Origin: an uncultured Gammaproteobacteria bacterium
GTDB lineage: Bacteria > Pseudomonadota > Gammaproteobacteria > PS1 > Pseudothioglobaceae
Assembly (NCBI GenBank): GCA_913020715.1
Contig: CAJVZH010000002.1
Location: 101,378-165,377, forward strand
DNA length: 64,000 bases
Direction of reading: 5' to 3'
Positions 10,010 through 17,651 of the stretch are shown here, in pieces (position 1 is the first letter of the stretch; every line of letters begins with the position of its first letter). The notes under the pieces were generated by a model. That model saw only the letters and a list, made by a program, of their open reading frames with translations, had not been told where the DNA came from and did not search any database. Both the position numbers and the translations under genes were made by a program.

Positions 10010-10408
10010 ATGAGACATAGAAAGTCAGGTAGACAACTAAATCGTAATTCATCGCACCGTAAGGCGATGTTCAAGAACATGGCGAACTCGCTGTTCTTGC
10101 ATGAAACCATTAGAACAACATTGCCTAAGGCGAAAGAGCTTCGTCGTGTGGTTGAGCCATTAATCACTAAAGCAAAGAGCGACAGTGTTGCAAATCGTCG
10201 TAATGCATTCGCTAAATTGCGTGATGCTGCCATGGTTGCAAAGTTATTTACTCAGCTTGGTCCATTTTATAAAGACCGTCCTGGTGGTTACATCCGTATC
10301 CTTAAGGCAGGTTTCCGTACGGGCGATAAAGCTCCTATGGCCATAGTACAATTGGTTGATTTTGACAGTGGCGAAGAGGCCTCTGTTGAAGCAACAACAG
10401 AATCATAA
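10010..10408 (+). CDS. rplQ: 50S ribosomal protein L17
   Basis: Large-subunit protein close to the exit tunnel, 132 residues. [20 protein letters not shown] and the [15 protein letters not shown] motif identify it. The C-terminus is slightly extended with acidic residues ([14 protein letters not shown]) compared with E. coli. It is the classical last gene of the alpha operon, but here rpsU follows after 12 bases. Confidence 0.97.
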   Translation: MRHRKSGRQLNRNSSHRKAMFKNMANSLFLHETIRTTLPKAKELRRVVEPLITKAKSDSVANRRNAFAKLRDAAMVAKLFTQLGPFYKDRPGGYIRILKAGFRTGDKAPMAIVQLVDFDSGEEASVEATTES

Positions 10409-10420
10409 AGGAACGATCGT

Positions 10421-10636
10421 ATGCCAGCAATTAAAGTAAGAGAGAACGAACCATTCGATATCGCACTACGTCGCTTCCGTCGCTCATGCGACAAAGCCGG
10501 TGTTATCACTGACGTTAGAAAGAAAGAATTTTACGAAAAGCCTACATGGGTTAACAAGCGCATGAAAGCTGCTGCAGTTAAAAGAACGCACAAAGAAATG
10601 GCTAAGAACCGCGTACACCGTAAAAGAATGTACTAA
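10421..10636 (+). CDS. rpsU: 30S ribosomal protein S21
   Basis: Small basic protein needed for initiation, 71 residues: [20 protein letters not shown] is the family start and the C-terminus is Arg/Lys-rich. In many Gammaproteobacteria rpsU leads the rpsU-dnaG-rpoD operon elsewhere in the chromosome. Here it directly follows rplQ and precedes yqeY, so it is likely co-transcribed with the alpha operon. Confidence 0.97.
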   Translation: MPAIKVRENEPFDIALRRFRRSCDKAGVITDVRKKEFYEKPTWVNKRMKAAAVKRTHKEMAKNRVHRKRMY

Positions 10637-10680
10637 ACAAAGGAGCGGATAATGCTCATGCAGCGTTAACTAACCCTTCC

Positions 10681-10706
10681 ATAAGCCCTGTTTAATCGGG
10701 GCTTAT
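10681..10706 (+). terminator. Hairpin after rpsU, possible terminator
   Basis: ATAAGCCC (10681-10688) pairs with GGGCTTAT (10699-10706) across a 10-base loop. It sits between rpsU and yqeY and would end or attenuate alpha-operon transcription. No run of T follows directly, so intrinsic termination would be weak; it may act as an attenuator or processing site. Confidence 0.5.
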
Positions 10707-10735
10707 TCATAATTTAACCACCAATAATATACATT

Positions 10736-11182
10736 ATGTCTGAGCTAAAACAACGGATTACTGACGATATGAAATCAGCAATGAAGGCGAAAGACAAGCA
10801 AGCCCTCAAGGCCGTTCGAATGATTCTTGGGGCGGTCAAACAAAGAGAGATTGATGATCGCATCGAGCTAGATGATGCACAAGTGTTAACCGTTATTCAA
10901 AAAATGGTCAAACAACGCAAAGACTCAATAACACAGTTTAAAGAGGGTGGTCGCACTGACCTTGTTGAAGTTGAAGAAGCTGAGCTTGCGATTATAAACA
11001 ACTACATGCCAGAGCAGTTGAGTGACACTGAAGTTGCCAGTGCTGTCGACAAAGCTATAGCCGATTCTGGCGCCGATTCGATGAAAGACATGGGTAAGCT
11101 GATGGGTGTGCTTAAAGGTCAACTAGACGGCAAAGCAGACATGGGTGTTGTCTCTCAATTAATTAAGGCCAAACTGTCCTAA
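10736..11182 (+). CDS. yqeY: YqeY/GatB-like domain protein
   Basis: A 148-residue stand-alone GatB/Yqey domain, related to the C-terminal tRNA-binding part of the Glu-tRNA(Gln) amidotransferase GatB. Visible family features are LKQRITDDMKSAMKAKDK, the AVKQREIDDR segment, the central EEAELAIINNYMPEQLS and the C-terminal DMGKLMGVLKGQLDGKADMG. The cellular role is not settled; an rpsU-yqeY pairing is common in bacteria. It is the last gene of the conserved translation block, before the accessory region. Confidence 0.92.
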   Translation: MSELKQRITDDMKSAMKAKDKQALKAVRMILGAVKQREIDDRIELDDAQVLTVIQKMVKQRKDSITQFKEGGRTDLVEVEEAELAIINNYMPEQLSDTEVASAVDKAIADSGADSMKDMGKLMGVLKGQLDGKADMGVVSQLIKAKLS

Positions 11183-11195
11183 TCTGTTAATCTTG

Positions 11196-11217
11196 TTTTG
11201 ACTGTTTCCAGTCAAAA
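11196..11217. terminator. Palindromic hairpin at the yqeY/amidase-remnant junction
   Basis: TTTTGACTG (11196-11204) and CAGTCAAAA (11209-11217) form a perfect 9-bp stem with a TTTC loop. It lies between convergent yqeY and the broken amidase, whose stop codon falls within it. It may terminate in both directions, although the flanking T-runs are short. Confidence 0.45.
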
Positions 11218-11496
11218 TTTCCTAGAAGGTGAATTGCCGAAAGGCAAGAGAGGCTGCCCTGGGGTGTCTATTAGATCCTTCATAAGCCAGGGAACACCAC
11301 CGAAAACACCTTTGGGAAGGGGTTCTTTAGCGCGCTCCAAAGCTTGTTCGAAGCCCCGATTCGTTAGCGCATTGAGTTGAGGCTCGTTCACCTCAATTCG
11401 AGTAATGGTCTGGGTAACTAATTCGACGGTCGATAGCTCACCTTTGCGAAGCAAGATTGCCAGTTGACAAGCATCTAATTGCTCCAAATCACTCAT
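11212..11496 (-). pseudogene. Truncated amidase (N-terminal remnant only)
   Basis: The 94 residues match the N-terminus of amidase-signature hydrolases: a helical start (LDACQLAILLRKGELSTVEL), NALTNRGFEQALERAK and GVFGGVPWLMKDLIDTPGQP, which includes the catalytic lysine of the PxLxKD motif. A normal amidase has about 470 residues; the GGSSGG loop with the two catalytic serines is missing, so this copy cannot be active. It begins 6 bases after the DctM stop, so it was the last gene of the TRAP operon. The loss is at the exact border with the ribosomal block, which points to a deletion when the two regions were joined. Confidence 0.8.
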
Positions 11497-11502
11497 GGGT
11501 GC

Positions 11503-12855
11503 TTATTCCATTATCAGTGAGTCTGGATTTTCTTGCTGCCATATCAAGAAATCGTCTAAGTCCATCATTATTGAAGTCGGATCTTGCATTAACTGCTCCC
11601 CTGCTAACATTAAGGAGAGTTCTGGGACAAAAGAGATAATCATCAGTACGACCAACATCATGCCTACAAAGGGCACAACCGATCGAGCGACATCTGTGAA
11701 TTTTTCTTTGAGTGCGGTCATTGCAACAACCAGATTAAATCCGACTGGTGGGGTCAATAGGCCGATTTCAAGGTTGATAACCATGATGATGCCCAGATGA
11801 ATTGGGTCGATACCATAAATACGAGCAAGTGGCAGAACGATCGGCGCCAAAATTAGGATGGCGGCGTTAATATCCATTAAGGTGCCAACTATAAGTAAGA
11901 CGGCATTTAAACCTAAGATGAAATATACTTTAGAGTCAATATTCGCCTTCATCCAGTCGCTTAACAATTGCGGCGCCTGCTCAAGAACAAGCAAGTCGTT
12001 AAGGCACATGGCAATAGCAATAATTGGCGCCAGAGTACCTACCAACTGGCTGGTCTCTATCACCATTTTTTTCAACTGTGGAAGCTTCATCTCTCTATAG
12101 ACTAAAAGCTCAATAACTAAGGCGTAGCATAGGGCGATTGCTGCCGACTCGGTTGCGGTAAAGTGGCCTGAGTAAATACCCCCTAAAAGAATAACAGGCA
12201 TTAATAATGACCAAATTCCGTCTTTTAAGGCTATAAAAAATTCCCTAGGCTTGAAAGGGTATCTAGGTAGCTTACGATTCTTAACCAGTGAGTAGCCTAG
12301 CAATGCTGCGGTTAGTAGTAGTCCTGGGATGAGGCCTGCTAAGAATAAATCGGTAATCGATGTTTGCGTGCTGATGCCGTAGATAATTAATGGGATGGAC
12401 GGCGGAATAATGACACCCAGTGTGCCGGCACTGGTAATTGCACCGAGTGAGTATTGTTGGCTATAGCCTTCTTTTCTAAGTGCCGGGTAGAGGATGGTGC
12501 CAACCGCTAAAAGCGTCACCATTGATGAGCCAGAAATTGCAGCAAAAAATGCGCAAGATAAAATACATGCTGCACCAAGGCCGCCTGGCCAAGCACAAGT
12601 TGCGGCACGCATGACGTTAATGAGGCGAGAGGACATTGCGCCATTGGTCATTATCGAGCCACAAAGGATAAACAGAGGTATTGAGAGCAGCACTTCATTG
12701 TTGAGTGCTCGCCACATGTGTTCGGTCATGAAATACAGGCGTTCTTCGCTGTACACCAAGATGATTGTGGAGACTAGAACAACAAGAATGGTGATAATGT
12801 TTTGTCGTAGTACTAATAATAGCAGTACCAAGCCCAGTAGATACAGCGAAGTCAT
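11503..12855 (-). CDS. dctM: TRAP transporter large permease (DctM type)
   Basis: Large membrane subunit of a tripartite, sodium-driven uptake system. The 450 residues contain about a dozen hydrophobic segments and DctM markers: SIPLFILCGSIMTNG, AAISGSSMVTLLAVGTI, AGTLGVIIPPSIPLIIYG and the C-terminal IGLLTPPVGFNLVV. A soluble C-terminal tail of about 40 residues (from GEQLMQDP) is longer than usual. It overlaps dctQ by 4 bases and follows dctP-dctQ in the usual order. The substrate is unknown; the ligase and crotonase upstream in the operon suggest an organic acid. Confidence 0.93.
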   Translation of the reverse strand: MTSLYLLGLVLLLLVLRQNIITILVVLVSTIILVYSEERLYFMTEHMWRALNNEVLLSIPLFILCGSIMTNGAMSSRLINVMRAATCAWPGGLGAACILSCAFFAAISGSSMVTLLAVGTILYPALRKEGYSQQYSLGAITSAGTLGVIIPPSIPLIIYGISTQTSITDLFLAGLIPGLLLTAALLGYSLVKNRKLPRYPFKPREFFIALKDGIWSLLMPVILLGGIYSGHFTATESAAIALCYALVIELLVYREMKLPQLKKMVIETSQLVGTLAPIIAIAMCLNDLLVLEQAPQLLSDWMKANIDSKVYFILGLNAVLLIVGTLMDINAAILILAPIVLPLARIYGIDPIHLGIIMVINLEIGLLTPPVGFNLVVAMTALKEKFTDVARSVVPFVGMMLVVLMIISFVPELSLMLAGEQLMQDPTSIMMDLDDFLIWQQENPDSLIME

Positions 12856-13394
12856 ACAGCACCTCCGGCCTCAACAGGCTTTAAATCGGGTCGTATAAAA
12901 AATACGGTGTAGCGAAATGCGGTAGAGAAAAAACCGTAAGCCATGACCCACCTAACAGTATATTCCGGTACACCGACGGTGGCTATTTTCCAGCCAGACT
13001 CGTTTGACCACATTGGCGCTCTAATATGCATTGCGTACCAATTCGGGTGGCTGAAGTTGTTTTGTAGCATTTGAAAGGCCACGACGGCCATAAATAAAAA
13101 TAAAACGGCGGCCAATAAGTCGCCAAAACGCTCAATAAAAAGGCGCCATGAAGCAGGCGCCCAGTTATCGGCAAATCTCGGTCGCAGGTGTTTGTTTTGT
13201 CCAGCTGCCAAGCCCATACCAATATAGGCGACAGCAATAACCAAATACACTGCTATTCTTTGAATGCCGAAAATAGATTCGTTAAAAAACTCTCTGGCTG
13301 CCACATCGATAACAATCGCTAGGGCAACAAGAATGTAGCATGTTGAGGCGACAAACGCCTCAATGTTAAACAAGCGTTGCATGAAAGCAGCCAT
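12852..13394 (-). CDS. dctQ: TRAP transporter small permease (DctQ type)
   Basis: Small four-helix membrane subunit that pairs with DctM. It has 180 residues with four hydrophobic segments and an internal stretch VYLVIAVAYIGMGLAAGQNK with HLRPRF after it, typical of the family. It lies 20 bases after dctP and overlaps dctM by 4 bases (ATGA), consistent with tight co-translation of the two membrane subunits. Confidence 0.88.
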   Translation of the reverse strand: MAAFMQRLFNIEAFVASTCYILVALAIVIDVAAREFFNESIFGIQRIAVYLVIAVAYIGMGLAAGQNKHLRPRFADNWAPASWRLFIERFGDLLAAVLFLFMAVVAFQMLQNNFSHPNWYAMHIRAPMWSNESGWKIATVGVPEYTVRWVMAYGFFSTAFRYTVFFIRPDLKPVEAGGAV

Positions 13395-13414
13395 AAGAGT
13401 TTCTTATTTAGTGG

Positions 13415-14443
13415 TTATTGAAACGTTAATGAAGCACGACATTGATCACGCGCCGCAAGAACTTCTGGCCATAGAGTCGCTGCGTCGCCACCCATTTCTT
13501 CAACCATTGGAGTGTACATATCTTGTACCGCAGTTCTGAATGCACCATGTTGTGCGTCAGTCAACTTATGCACTTGAATGCCTGCTGCTTTGGCCTGACC
13601 TAGCAAGTAAGCCGCCATGCCGCGAACACCAGCACGTAGGTTTTGCTGTGGTTGCAATGAGTTCATAATTGCTGCTTGGTTGTCTGCACTTAAGCTATTC
13701 CACAAGTCAAGATTTATCAGAATTGCACCCGCATCATGTGAATCACGCGTTAGAGTGAAATGCGGAGCAAGCTTCATAAAGCCCATAGCTACGTACGGGA
13801 TAGTTTGCATAGAGGCGCCTTGAATCAAACCGGTTTGTAGTGCGGACGGCATTTCCATAAATGGAATATAAATACCATCATTACCTAAGGCTTTCCAGTA
13901 GTTTCGACCCGCTGGTGAAATAGAAGTACGCATCTTAAGAGCCCGTGCATCGTCTGGAGTCAATACTTTTGATTGAGTCATTAGGTGTGTATAGCCAACC
14001 TCATTCCATTGGATTAACTTCAGATTTGCTTTTTCTACCAAGGGTGAGAAAGTGTCAATCAAATAGTTATCGTAAGTACAGTCGACTTCTGCATAAGAAT
14101 CAAATAGATACGGTGCAGTAGCCAAAGCCATTTCCGGCACAAGGGCAGAAAGACCCGCTGTTGAGAATGCGCCAATATCAATCGTGCCTTCTGACAATTC
14201 TCTTAGAGTGGCAACTTCAGTTCCTAATTGACCACCGTTGTACATAGTGATGTCAATAGCGCCGCCTGTGTTTTCAAACAAGGCATCACGGAATGCTTGA
14301 CCGTGGCTTACCCAAGGCGTTCCCGGTGGTGCAACTGATGCGTAGCGCCATTGGTGCTCTGCTCCGTCAGCCTGTACAGCACTTGCAGCCAATAAGCCTG
14401 CACTTACTAAGGCAGTTGTAAAAATTGTAGTAATCTTCTTCAT
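13415..14443 (-). CDS. dctP: TRAP transporter solute-binding protein (DctP type)
   Basis: Periplasmic receptor of the TRAP system, 342 residues. Residues 1-25 are a signal peptide (MKKITTIFTTALVSAGLLAA, ending SAVQA). The mature part has the DctP pattern: WRYASVAPPGTPW, GGQLGTEVATLRELSEGTID, and the central ARALKMRTSISPAGRNYWKALG, in which the arginine that normally binds a substrate carboxylate is present. It is preceded by a strong ribosome-binding site (AAAGGAGAG). The T/A-rich spacer and a TetR-like operator upstream (14531-14552) suggest separate control from the ligase gene. The ligand is probably a carboxylate; its identity cannot be read. Confidence 0.93.
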   Translation of the reverse strand: MKKITTIFTTALVSAGLLAASAVQADGAEHQWRYASVAPPGTPWVSHGQAFRDALFENTGGAIDITMYNGGQLGTEVATLRELSEGTIDIGAFSTAGLSALVPEMALATAPYLFDSYAEVDCTYDNYLIDTFSPLVEKANLKLIQWNEVGYTHLMTQSKVLTPDDARALKMRTSISPAGRNYWKALGNDGIYIPFMEMPSALQTGLIQGASMQTIPYVAMGFMKLAPHFTLTRDSHDAGAILINLDLWNSLSADNQAAIMNSLQPQQNLRAGVRGMAAYLLGQAKAAGIQVHKLTDAQHGAFRTAVQDMYTPMVEEMGGDAATLWPEVLAARDQCRASLTFQ

Positions 14444-14455
14444 TTTTAACTCTCC

Positions 14456-14488
14456 TTTTATTGTTTTTATTGTTTTTATTGTTTTTTT
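14456..14488. repeat. T-rich tandem repeat before dctP
   Basis: Three near-identical 9-base units of TTTTTATTG (the first is 8 bases) followed by a run of seven T occupy the spacer between the ligase gene and dctP. Read on the dctP strand this is an A-rich leader just ahead of the ribosome-binding site. It may help translation of the abundant binding protein or be a slippage-prone tract. Confidence 0.6.
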
Positions 14489-14530
14489 CTTGTATTTCCT
14501 TTTTTATTATATTACTTTTTCACCACTCAT

Positions 14531-14552
14531 TAGAACTAGCTTTCTAATTCTA
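14531..14552. promoter_or_regulatory. Inverted-repeat operator upstream of dctP (site B)
   Basis: TAGAACTA (14531-14538), a 6-base spacer, and TAATTCTA (14545-14552) form an inverted repeat with one mismatch, overlapping the stop codon of the ligase gene. Arm length and spacing are the same as in the operator-like site at 32491-32512 next to a TetR gene. It is a likely TetR-type operator for dctPQM. Confidence 0.6.
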
Positions 14553-16130
14553 GTTGCATATTGAGCTGTCTCCAGTTTGCCACGTTTGAGTATCCCAGCT
14601 GTGGTCGTTGCCAGAAATAGCGTGATCGACCAGTTTGTGCTTGGCTATCTTTCGCGTTGGGGTGCGAGGTAACTCGCGAATAAATTCCACATACCGAGGC
14701 ACCTTAAAATCCGCCAATTTTTCTTGGCAGTGTTTTAAGATTGTTTGCGCTATGTCTTTAGTTTCTTGTTGCTCGTTATTTAAGATAATAAAGGCTTTCG
14801 CTTCTTCCTTACGAAGTTCGTCAGGAACACCGACAACGGCTGCTTCATATACTGCAGGGTGTTGCGTTAGTATTGATTCTACTTCGCGAGCAGAGATATT
14901 TTCACCTGAGCGTTTAATTATTTCTTTTAAGCGGCCGGCAATATAAAGGTAGCCATCTTCATCGATATGGGCAAGGTCACCACTGCGGAACCAGCCATCG
15001 ACAAAAGCCTCTTGATTTGTATCTTCTCGCTTGTAATAGCCCAATAACATGTGCGGACGCTTTATGCACAACTCACCGCGCTTGTTGGCGCCTAGTTGTT
15101 GCATGTTCTCATCCATAATGCAAATTTCAATATCGCTATTAATCACCTTGCCACAACTGCCGCCATAACGATCGAGATCGGCATTGATTGGCATGGCGGT
15201 AACACCACCCACTTCTGTCATGCCGAAAGCGTCACGTCCAATGTTGCCGAATAGTCGGCGTAATTTTTCTATATTGTGCTTCTGATATAAGAAGGTGCTA
15301 ACAAGTCGAAGCTTCCAAGGGTAGCTCTGCTTTTCGTCAAGGCCGGATAAGAATGGCTCGGGTAAAGCTGTGTAGTGAATTTGATAACGCTCAAGCCAAC
15401 TGCCAAAGTGTGTCAAGCTCATTTTATTGGCAATATAAGCCGTCGCACCCAGCTCCATTGACATGATGAATTGCCATTGGCCATCCATGTAGTAAAAGGG
15501 CTGCCAAACCAATAAATTTTTTAAAATTTTGTTCTTTGTTAGTTCGGCACCAACTTGTCCTAAATGCAGCCAATATTGTTGTGTCAGCATACAGCCTTTC
15601 GGAAAACTTGTGGTGCCCGAGGTGTATTGAATGCTAAATAATTTTTTTTCATTCATTGGACGGCTGGGCGCTTCTTTGCCTTTGGCTAACGCCATCATTT
15701 GCTGCCAGTGATGATGATCCGGCGCTGGGGAGCCGTGAACAATGGTGTGTTTGAGTGGTAATTTAGAGAGATTAATCTCATCGAGTAAGGGTAGATATTG
15801 GCTATCAATAATGAGATATTCGGCCTCACTGTTCTCAAGGATATAAGCTAATTCTTCTGCTTTGTATGATTGATTGACAGGCGTAAGTACTGATCCTAAT
15901 CGAGCCAATGCAAACCAGCTGATTAAATTTGTGGGACAGCTCGGCAGCATTGCAGCAACATGGGTGCCTGTACCAACACCTAGATCGTTGAGTCCAGCGC
16001 TTGCTATCAGTACTTTTTCGCCCAGCTCTTTGTAGCTCAGTTGAGTGTCCTCTTGAAACCAATGACCCAGTTTGTGATCACCATAACGCTCTACACACCG
16101 CCAAAGGAACTTATCAAGAGGGTTTGACAT
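14550..16130 (-). CDS. AMP-forming acyl-CoA ligase, CaiC-like
   Basis: ANL-superfamily ligase that would adenylate a carboxylic acid and load it on CoA. In 526 residues it has the P-loop-like YTSGTTSFPKG (around 170), the FGMTEVGGVT motif (about 300-310), GWFRSGDLAHIDEDGYLYIAGR and KEIIKRSGENISAREVESIL before the C-terminal lid, and a lysine in PTRKIAKHKL at the catalytic A10 position. The GENIS motif and overall order resemble the carnitine/crotonobetaine ligase CaiC and related short or branched acid ligases rather than FadD. It overlaps the crotonase stop by one base (TAATG) and precedes the TRAP genes, so uptake and activation of one substrate is the likely theme. Confidence 0.85.
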   Translation of the reverse strand: MSNPLDKFLWRCVERYGDHKLGHWFQEDTQLSYKELGEKVLIASAGLNDLGVGTGTHVAAMLPSCPTNLISWFALARLGSVLTPVNQSYKAEELAYILENSEAEYLIIDSQYLPLLDEINLSKLPLKHTIVHGSPAPDHHHWQQMMALAKGKEAPSRPMNEKKLFSIQYTSGTTSFPKGCMLTQQYWLHLGQVGAELTKNKILKNLLVWQPFYYMDGQWQFIMSMELGATAYIANKMSLTHFGSWLERYQIHYTALPEPFLSGLDEKQSYPWKLRLVSTFLYQKHNIEKLRRLFGNIGRDAFGMTEVGGVTAMPINADLDRYGGSCGKVINSDIEICIMDENMQQLGANKRGELCIKRPHMLLGYYKREDTNQEAFVDGWFRSGDLAHIDEDGYLYIAGRLKEIIKRSGENISAREVESILTQHPAVYEAAVVGVPDELRKEEAKAFIILNNEQQETKDIAQTILKHCQEKLADFKVPRYVEFIRELPRTPTRKIAKHKLVDHAISGNDHSWDTQTWQTGDSSICN

Positions 16131-16912
16131 TATTTTGATTCTCTTTCACTTAATGCTGGTTGGGAGCTGTAAGCAAACCGTTGCAGTCGATAAACTTGTT
16201 CAGCGTAGTTCATTGCATCCTCTCGTGAGAGGTTGCGTGTTTTTTGAAAAACCTCCAGCTCGATTTGCAAAGCTTGTGCAGGATGGCGTGCAATTTGGTT
16301 GGCCAGTTCTTCAGCCCGTTGTAGTAGCTGATCTGAGTCAACAATTTCATTAATAAGGTGATTAGTTAAGGCATAATTGGCATCGACTAACTCACCTGTA
16401 AGCACCATGTACATTGCCGCAGTCTGCGGGATTTGATGTGCCATTTGCAGTGCACCTGCGGCACCGCCCATGCCAAAGGTAATTTCAGGAAAACCAAATT
16501 GAGCCTCGGTAGAGGCAATGCGCAAATCAGCCATTAATAATACGTATGCCAATCCCTGGCCAATACAAGCGCTTTGTATGGCGGCAATAATGGGCTTGGT
16601 GCGTTTAAGTTTTAGCGCTTCTCGCTCATAGCCTGGGTATCCCAGCTCATCTAAGTCTTCACTATTGGAGAAATGACGCTCGAGTAATTGCTCGGAGCTG
16701 TAATTTGGCCTTGGGGATTTAATATCGTCACCTGCACAAAAAGCTCTTTCGCCCGTGCTGCGCAAAATACCAACCTTTAATTCTGTGCTGGCATAGAATT
16801 CGCGCAAAGCCTCATAGAATTGCTTGTGCATAATCGGCGTAAATACATTGACCGGTGGGTTGTCAATGATGAAGTGGCAAACAGCACCTTGTTTGATAAC
16901 TTTAATGCTCAT
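16130..16912 (-). CDS. Crotonase-family protein lacking one catalytic Glu
   Basis: Enoyl-CoA hydratase/isomerase superfamily, 260 residues. The first oxyanion-hole motif (AFCAGDD, residues 57-63) and the AAIQSACIGQGLAYVLL loop are clear. At the position of the first catalytic Glu of enoyl-CoA hydratase (GGGCEL in the classical enzyme) this protein has Ala122 in GQGLAYV, while the second Glu is kept (Glu143 in GFPEITFG). It may therefore be an isomerase, a thioesterase-like or a non-hydratase member. It is the first gene of the minus-strand operon and divergent from a TetR gene. Confidence 0.85.
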   Translation of the reverse strand: MSIKVIKQGAVCHFIIDNPPVNVFTPIMHKQFYEALREFYASTELKVGILRSTGERAFCAGDDIKSPRPNYSSEQLLERHFSNSEDLDELGYPGYEREALKLKRTKPIIAAIQSACIGQGLAYVLLMADLRIASTEAQFGFPEITFGMGGAAGALQMAHQIPQTAAMYMVLTGELVDANYALTNHLINEIVDSDQLLQRAEELANQIARHPAQALQIELEVFQKTRNLSREDAMNYAEQVYRLQRFAYSSQPALSERESK

Positions 16913-16949
16913 TCGTTAAATTTTTATAAATCCCTGTGTGTTCATTTGT

Positions 16950-16967
16950 TATAATTAGAATTAGAAC
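16950..16967. promoter_or_regulatory. Operator-like motif and TATAAT box in the crotonase/TetR intergenic region (site C)
   Basis: The motif TAGAATTAGA (16956-16965) overlaps the end of a TATAAT box (16950-16955) in the 94-base divergent region. The same 10-base motif with a C/T change (TAGAAYTAGA, either strand) is present at the other two TetR-associated sites (14543-14552 and 32503-32512). The symmetry here is imperfect. It is a candidate autoregulatory site of the neighbouring TetR gene. Confidence 0.5.
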
Positions 16968-17006
16968 CCATATTTTGTTTTGCAATTGTAACGAGGTAAT
17001 TAGCAA

Positions 17007-17651
17007 ATGTCAAAAAATATCTTAACTTCCACCAAGAAGAGAGCCTCTGCGCCACAAAAGCGCAGTTTGGATTCTCAGCGAAAATTATTATCAGCAGCCG
17101 AAGAGTTGTTTGCAGAAAAAGGCTTTCAACGAACAACAGTCGCAAACATTATTGAGCGTTCGAGTTGTTCAGTGGGTTCTTTTTATCACCAGTTCACTGA
17201 CAAGCTTGGGATTTTTGAGGTGCTGTTCCAACATTATGTAGACGACACTTACTCTGCTGTTGATAAGTTTACTTATTCAAGAAAAACTGCCCCACATGTA
17301 AGTCAGGCGCTACATCAAATCGGCATGTTGGCTGTGGGGCAATTAAAAAGTCATGTAGGAGCGCGACTTGCTGCTGAAGAAATGATGTTTGATCGTCCAG
17401 ACCTTAGAGCGGCCACTTTGGGGTTGACAGATAGATATATTGAAAAAATGTCCTCTGTTGTGACCATTTATCCCGATCAAATTGGACATAACAAGCCTAT
17501 TAGAGCATTAGAGAATACAATTCAAATGATGGCCATGGTGCTAACGTCTCAAAGCTTACGACCTACTCATCACCTTCCTTTTGGCGATGAGGAGCTAGTC
17601 GCATTGCTTGTCCAGGTTGCTTGCGGTATTTTGCATGTTAAGGATGAGTAA
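17007..17651 (+). CDS. TetR/AcrR-family transcriptional regulator
   Basis: One-component repressor of 214 residues. The N-terminal helix-turn-helix domain (about residues 22-75) is typical: LLSAAEELFAEKGFQRTTVA, then IIERSSCSVGSFYHQFTDK. The C-terminal ligand domain is not assignable to a known ligand. It is divergent from the crotonase-ligase-TRAP operon across 94 bases holding a candidate operator, so that operon is the likely target, with an acyl-CoA or the free acid as a plausible effector. The start follows ACGAGGTAATTAGCAA. Its stop overlaps the start of the next gene by 8 bases. Confidence 0.9.
   Translation: MSKNILTSTKKRASAPQKRSLDSQRKLLSAAEELFAEKGFQRTTVANIIERSSCSVGSFYHQFTDKLGIFEVLFQHYVDDTYSAVDKFTYSRKTAPHVSQALHQIGMLAVGQLKSHVGARLAAEEMMFDRPDLRAATLGLTDRYIEKMSSVVTIYPDQIGHNKPIRALENTIQMMAMVLTSQSLRPTHHLPFGDEELVALLVQVACGILHVKDE

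Noticed and set aside
14456..14488. Considered as a CRISPR-like or mobile-element repeat.
   Set aside because: The units are 9 bases, contiguous and T-rich with no spacers, so it is a simple tandem tract. No CRISPR array, insertion sequence or integrase was seen anywhere in the window.
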